Source: CAZGMN01 sp964645765
Lineage (GTDB): Bacteria; Acidobacteriota; Aminicenantia; Aminicenantales; Aminicenantaceae
NCBI GenBank assembly: GCA_964645765.1
Contig: CAZYBE010000064.1
Location: 1 to 9,297 of the forward strand
Direction of reading: 5' to 3'
Length of the DNA: 9,297 nt
Made by a program: the position numbers and the translations under genes. Numbering within the stretch: the stretch's first letter is position 1; the number at the start of each line of letters is the position of its first letter. The notes under the pieces are model-generated. The model did not search any database. It was not told the origin of the DNA and saw nothing but the letters and a program-made list of their open reading frames with translations. Positions 5,358 to 9,297 of this stretch are shown here, in pieces.

Positions 5358-8045
5358 GCGTTGGCTGATTATTTGGGGGCGAAACTTCACGGTTTCGATG
5401 GCGTGATGGCCAATCTTCAGCTTCAGGCTATTTTTTTGTGAGGGAATGGCTCTGCCTTCCTCCTCGATGATGTTGACCAGCTCGGCCTTTTCGATAGGAA
5501 AGAAAAAGCTAAGCTGAGCCTCTGCATCCTTTCCTTCGATATCGAAGCAGCGGAAAATCACCGAATCATCATCCTCGCACTTTTTTATGGTGCTGATGAG
5601 GACATTTGCTGCTGAGACATTGAAGAAGCTCATTTCCTCGGGCAAGCTGGCGCGGCTCGCTTGAGCTGGATTAAAGACTACAAAAAGAGGGTTGTTAGCT
5701 TCGATTCCCTGGCGATATCCATTCTCCCACCCAGGAGCATGAGAGAAAATTGAGAAATGATAGTTGTGGTCTCCTTCTTGAAGATACCAGTTTCCCTCGC
5801 CATGACAGGAGCGGCGAGATGCCAGCAACACGGCCTGGAGAACAGGGTATGAGACAGGACTCTCTGTCGGGTCCTGATAGTCGTTGACGGCAACGCTTGT
5901 GCTCATGGTCAGGCCGAGACGGCTGTCGCTGACATTCAAGAAATTCTGGACTTCCCGCGGCCGAATCTGGGAGCACAGCTCATCATAGTTCAAGCTGCCG
6001 TAAGCATGGCCTCCTGTGCCTTCAATCTCGCTCTTTCCAACCTCGACAATACCCATCGGCACTTCATAGGCCACTCTGGCCGCTTCTGCACGGACAGGCA
6101 AAGCCAGGCGAAACTCCCGGTATGGCGTCCCGTCCCAGCTCAGAATCGAGACTTCACAGTCGATTCGCTTCAGCTCTTTATAAATGATGAGCTTCTCCTT
6201 GACCGTGCAGCTTGAAAGCTTCTGCTTCAGGCTGAAGACTGTCTTGACCGGCCCTGATTCTGAGGGCTCGAATTTCCACGGGGCCTTATGAGTGCTGAGC
6301 TTATCAAACGCCTCCATGGTCGGCTGCTGAACGCGGCCAAACTCGCCCGCTCCGCTGCCCTTTGACTGCATGGTAAAGATTTCGAAGCCGAGGAATTTCT
6401 CGCTGTTCAGAATATCGAGCTTTAGTTCCTTATCAAAAATGCGTTTTACGCCGCCAGGTGTAAGCTCGATTTGATAAAAATTGTTTTCATAGACATCTGT
6501 TGGAAGTGGTGCTTCGATATTCGCTGCCTGCGGAGATTGGACTTCAAGTTTTGAAGCTTGTGATGTTTTGTCCTCGACAAGATAATAAGTCTTGTAGCCG
6601 ATCGTCGGCACATCATTGGCGACGAATTCGACCCGGACTTCTTCAGGCTCCTGGTCGGCGGTTGCTGGAAGAACCTGATAGGGAACAATTTTCCCCTTAG
6701 AGTCCAGAATAAGAAATTTTGATGATGCGGGCTTGACTGTGCAGGCAACCGGGTCGCTTCGCCTCCAGGAAAGGGAGTTGAAGACGACAATAGGAATTCC
6801 TTTGGAGGATGTTTTAACTTTTGTAACGATGGATTCAAGGGCAGAGTCCAATATTTCTTGACCTGTGTCGCGGGCGAATTCATATTTCTTCCTGAACAGA
6901 CGGTCTGTGATCTGTCCTTCTTTTCCGCCCCAGCCGTGGTCAGGGTAGATGGCGGCCATCCATGCTTCCTCCAGAGCCCGCGAAGGATAATTTTCGAAAC
7001 TTCCGGCGAGCAGCGAGCGAACTGTGCTGAAGATTTCAGCGGCAGGAAGAAGCACCCCTGCCTCGCGCTGGGCAGAGATGGCCCAGTGATGGGTTGGGCC
7101 ATGGATGTAGAGCCAGAGGTTTGGCCTTTCGCCGAGAACCTTGACGAATTCAGGGCTGCCTTTCGAGACGGCATCAAAGAATTGCCTGGAAGATGAATAT
7201 TGAATCCTGGATAAGGATTTGCCGTCACTCGCTTTGTGCTTTTCATTCCAGAGGTTGATCAAGCCGCTGAAGTCTGTGGGCCGCGAAAAGTCTAAGGAAT
7301 TGAGCAGAGGAAATTCTGGCGGAATTTTGCGGCTTTGATAGTAAGAACTCCACTGGGCAAGTTTTTCAGAAAGGACTTTGGCGCCGTCATCAGGCGCGGC
7401 ATTCAAAATAGAGGAAGCATTCGTGTAATGCCCGGGAGAATAGGCTATGACCGACGAGCCGTCAGGGCTCGACCAGCAATAAAGACCTTCATGGTAGCGG
7501 CTGATGACCATGTAAGGAATTCCTGCCTTGCTCAGAATCTGCTGCATCTGGAGAGCTCTTCCTGGAACATCAGGGTTGAAGTAGACTCTGGCATCGCAGC
7601 CCGGGAAACTTTTCTTCAGCCATCTCCGGCCGAAGTAAGTCTCGCGGACGAGCTGCTCGCCGCTGAGGAGCGATTCATAAGGCTGGTTAAGTGTTGCGCC
7701 CCATTCCATCCGTCCTTGCTTGGTGAAGCGCAGGACTTCTTCTTTCCGCTCAGGATGCCGCTCGAGATACTCCATCAGGTTGAGCATGTTTTCCATGATG
7801 AAGCAGTAGTCGGCGGACTTGGCCATCATCTCCAGCGCCGGAGTGATGCAGTTGGTGTCGCGGTATTCGATGCAGGCCTGGGGGCTGTTCATCCAGGCAA
7901 TGTCCTGGTGGCTGGAGGAGATGATGTGAAGTCTTCCGCCTTGGAAAAAATAGTCCTTTGCCTCAGGAATCTTGTCTCTATCAGCCGCCTTTATTGTCGC
8001 CAGAAGTAGAGCGAAGAGTATCATTAGAAAGAAGAATCTTGACAT
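5355..8045 (-). CDS. Exported GH38-family alpha-mannosidase (896 aa)
   Basis: Glycoside hydrolase family 38 retaining alpha-mannosidase, acting outside the cytoplasm. Residue numbers here count from a GTG four codons upstream (8055-8057). Residues 5-24 are a Sec signal peptide. The metal-binding H-x-D is S-S-H50-Q-D52-I-A-W. The nucleophile region is FNPDVPGRALQMQQILSKAG, with Asp163 the likely catalytic nucleophile and third metal ligand. A W-M-A-A-I-Y-P-D-H374-G-W-G-G motif probably supplies the last metal His. The helical middle domain (about 380-415) is followed by the beta-rich C-terminal GH38 domains (about 420-900). I prefer the ATG at 8043-8045 because GTGAGGG lies five bases before it, whereas the GTG has no Shine-Dalgarno. 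The gene sits 38 bp downstream of the sugar-binding lipoprotein gene, which supports a role in using mannosylated glycans. The exact linkage specificity cannot be read. Confidence 0.9.
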   Translation of the reverse strand: MSRFFFLMILFALLLATIKAADRDKIPEAKDYFFQGGRLHIISSSHQDIAWMNSPQACIEYRDTNCITPALEMMAKSADYCFIMENMLNLMEYLERHPERKEEVLRFTKQGRMEWGATLNQPYESLLSGEQLVRETYFGRRWLKKSFPGCDARVYFNPDVPGRALQMQQILSKAGIPYMVISRYHEGLYCWSSPDGSSVIAYSPGHYTNASSILNAAPDDGAKVLSEKLAQWSSYYQSRKIPPEFPLLNSLDFSRPTDFSGLINLWNEKHKASDGKSLSRIQYSSSRQFFDAVSKGSPEFVKVLGERPNLWLYIHGPTHHWAISAQREAGVLLPAAEIFSTVRSLLAGSFENYPSRALEEAWMAAIYPDHGWGGKEGQITDRLFRKKYEFARDTGQEILDSALESIVTKVKTSSKGIPIVVFNSLSWRRSDPVACTVKPASSKFLILDSKGKIVPYQVLPATADQEPEEVRVEFVANDVPTIGYKTYYLVEDKTSQASKLEVQSPQAANIEAPLPTDVYENNFYQIELTPGGVKRIFDKELKLDILNSEKFLGFEIFTMQSKGSGAGEFGRVQQPTMEAFDKLSTHKAPWKFEPSESGPVKTVFSLKQKLSSCTVKEKLIIYKELKRIDCEVSILSWDGTPYREFRLALPVRAEAARVAYEVPMGIVEVGKSEIEGTGGHAYGSLNYDELCSQIRPREVQNFLNVSDSRLGLTMSTSVAVNDYQDPTESPVSYPVLQAVLLASRRSCHGEGNWYLQEGDHNYHFSIFSHAPGWENGYRQGIEANNPLFVVFNPAQASRASLPEEMSFFNVSAANVLISTIKKCEDDDSVIFRCFDIEGKDAEAQLSFFFPIEKAELVNIIEEEGRAIPSQKNSLKLKIGHHAIETVKFRPQIISQR

Positions 8046-8057
8046 ATTTTCCCTCAC
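8046..8057 (-). promoter_or_regulatory. Ribosome binding site that decides the mannosidase start
   Basis: On the minus strand GTGAGGG (complement of 8051-8057) precedes the ATG at 8043-8045 by five bases. The same GTG could be read as an alternative start four codons upstream, but no purine-rich site precedes it; the sequence before it is A+T-rich. The signal peptide also begins more naturally at the ATG (MSRFFFLMILFALLL). Confidence 0.6.
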
Positions 8058-8083
8058 TTTTATTTATTAATCAGGAGCTCTGG

Positions 8084-9115
8084 TCACCGGTCCAGAATGG
8101 AAAGGTCTGGAGTCAAGAGTCTTTTAATTTCCGGCTCATTCATATTCTCTGGAGTAGCTAAGACGACGCCTGTGTCGATGTATTTCTCAAAGGGTTTCCC
8201 TTTTAAATAGGAAACAGTTATATCCAGACTCTTGTAACCCATCTGGAAAGGGTCCTGCAGGATTAATCCCAGGATCTCTCTTTTCTCCAGAGCCTCAATC
8301 AGCTTTTTCGATGTGTCGAAGCCGACATGGATGATTTTTCCGGCAAGACCATGGTCTTGAAGGGCTCTCATGCAGCCAAATGTTGTGGATTCGTTTGGGG
8401 TGAAAATCGCTTCGACATCGTTAAACCGCGCCAAAAGGTTTTCGGTCGTCTGGTAAGCAGTTTCTGTGCCGGTGCCGGCATACTGGTTGTCGGAAAGGAT
8501 ATTGATCTGCGGGAATTTCGAGCGGATTGTCTTTAAAAAACCTTCTTCGCGTTTTGTGCTGCCCTCGACGCCCTCCTTGACCCGGATGAGAATTAATTTC
8601 CCTCTCCCTTTGAGAAGAGAGCCGATATAATCCGCGGCAAGGACTCCGCCTTTATAGTTATCTGTTGAAATATAGGCTACATGATTCTCTCCCTGAAGCG
8701 CTGAGTTGAAGATGATGGTTGGGATGCCGAGCCTTTTGGCCTCAACCACAGGCCTGAGGAGCGCCCGGTCATCGAGGGGGGAGAGAACAAGGGCGCTGAC
8801 GCCAGTATCGGCCATGGTCTCGACGATCTGAACCTGCTCATTCCGGTCGTCTTCCTTGAGTGGACCTTTCCAGATGATATCGACGCCAAGCTCTCTCGAG
8901 GCAGTCAGAGCGCCGGCGTGAATGGCCTTCCAGAATTCATGGGTTGTTCCCATAGGAATGACGGCAATGGTCAGCTTTTTTCCTTCTTCCTGAGCTTTTC
9001 CTCCTGAGCCACGGCATCCGGAGAACAATATTCCAAGCGCCAGAGATATAAATATTGTCAAAAGAAATAAAAAAAATTTTTTGTAGGTTGAATGAACTTT
9101 TTTTTTCAGTCTCAT
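8084..9115 (-). CDS. Sugar-type ABC substrate-binding lipoprotein (periplasmic-binding protein family, 343 aa)
   Basis: Residues 1-33 are a lipoprotein signal: Lys-rich start, hydrophobic 14-31 and lipobox F-S-G-C34 (Phe at -3 is slightly unusual), so the mature protein is probably membrane-anchored. Residues 47-343 follow the ribose-binding-type fold (Peripla_BP_4 group): KLTIAVIPMGTTHEFWKAI (47-65), G-V-S-A-L-V-L-S-P-L-D (105-115), G-I-P-T-I-I-F-N-S (130-138), Y-I-S-T-D-N-Y-K-G-G (148-157), A-I-F-T-P-N-E-S (236-243) and V-G-F-D-T-S (264-269). Such proteins deliver sugars to ABC importers or act with sensor proteins. The mannosidase gene follows 38 bp downstream, so a mannose-containing ligand is a reasonable inference. 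No permease or ATPase is present in the window. Upstream of the ATG there is only a weak ribosome binding site (AAAGAA). A run of nine A occurs in codons 4-6. Confidence 0.9.
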   Translation of the reverse strand: MRLKKKVHSTYKKFFLFLLTIFISLALGILFSGCRGSGGKAQEEGKKLTIAVIPMGTTHEFWKAIHAGALTASRELGVDIIWKGPLKEDDRNEQVQIVETMADTGVSALVLSPLDDRALLRPVVEAKRLGIPTIIFNSALQGENHVAYISTDNYKGGVLAADYIGSLLKGRGKLILIRVKEGVEGSTKREEGFLKTIRSKFPQINILSDNQYAGTGTETAYQTTENLLARFNDVEAIFTPNESTTFGCMRALQDHGLAGKIIHVGFDTSKKLIEALEKREILGLILQDPFQMGYKSLDITVSYLKGKPFEKYIDTGVVLATPENMNEPEIKRLLTPDLSILDR

Positions 9116-9156
9116 TTCTTTGAGTGTATCTCTACCCTCTATATAAATAAGATCAG

Positions 9157-9297
9157 GCTGAGTGGTTATAAAACCGTTTGAGAGCTCAGGTCAGTGGGTG
9201 AAAAAACCGTTTGAAGGCTGAGCGGGCATGGTTCCTCGACCGAAGGTCGAGGAGAGCGAAGCCTGAAACCGAACAGCTTTTGCCTCGCTGGGGCAAA
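9157..9297. repeat. Structured dispersed repeat, copy 2, cut by the window edge
   Basis: Bases 9205-9297 match 5214-5306 at 86 of 93 positions in the same orientation. The inner hairpin is perfect here: CCTCGACC-GAA-GGTCGAGG (9234-9252). A partial unit precedes it: GGCTGAGTGG (9157-9166, also at 5198-5207) and AACCGTTTGA at 9172, then again at 9205, giving a 33-bp tandem step. It lies about 40-180 bp upstream of the binding-protein start on the other side of its leader. The right arm of the last hairpin is outside the window. Confidence 0.8.

Noticed and set aside
5190..5441. Short plus-strand open frame through the structured repeat
   Set aside because: Arg/Glu-rich translation produced by the G+C-rich repeat; it overlaps the mannosidase end and lacks a ribosome binding site.
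7335..8009. 224-aa plus-strand open frame antisense to the mannosidase gene
   Set aside because: It mirrors the coding strand of a clear GH38 gene, has no start signal and no recognisable domain.
8055..8057. GTG as start of the mannosidase gene
   Set aside because: No Shine-Dalgarno precedes it, while the same bases serve as a good site for the ATG at 8043-8045.
9157..9297. CRISPR array
   Set aside because: The recurring AACCGTTTGA units are too short, irregular and partly inverted, and there are no spacers of constant length or cas genes.

Overview
The window looks like bacterial chromosomal DNA with ordinary Shine-Dalgarno sequences (AAGGAGG-type) and moderate G+C. Gene content (exported N-acyl-D-amino-acid deacylase-type amidohydrolase, class-C beta-lactamase-type serine hydrolase, TspO, secreted GH38 mannosidase) would fit a heterotrophic, protein- and glycan-degrading bacterium such as a member of Acidobacteriota or Aminicenantes. 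That placement is an inference from recalled protein style, not from any marker gene in the window. There is no rRNA, complete tRNA, CRISPR array or recognisable transposase.

Layout. Bases 1-1688 hold two minus-strand genes: an uncharacterised ten-helix membrane protein (210-1688) and, downstream of it, the first 45 codons of a protein that resembles MarR/GNAT-type acetyltransferases and runs off the left edge. Bases 1689-2105 are non-coding. They contain a plausible minus-strand promoter with two inverted repeats, and a small array of TGTCCC units spaced exactly 12 nt apart. Bases 2106-2765 are a decayed minus-strand serine hydrolase that lacks its 5' half, including the catalytic SxxK, and carries a nonsense codon near the end. 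Bases 2953-5142 are a plus-strand pair: a secreted D-aminoacylase-family amidohydrolase followed after 39 bp by a TspO/MBR membrane protein. Bases 5355-9115 are a minus-strand pair: a sugar-type substrate-binding lipoprotein followed after 38 bp by an exported GH38 alpha-mannosidase. These two genes read as a small mannoside capture and trimming unit, although no permease or ATPase lies inside the window.

The most unusual signal is a structured dispersed repeat. One copy (about 5191-5357) fills the gap between the convergent tspO and mannosidase genes. A second copy (9157 to the right edge) lies upstream of the binding-protein gene. A 93-bp core aligns without gaps at 86 of 93 positions. Four of the seven differences fall in predicted stems so as to restore pairing, two of them as a coupled A/A to C/G change. 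This suggests selection or copying of an RNA or DNA secondary structure, and it predicts the bases just outside the window. Otherwise the protein-coding content is conventional.
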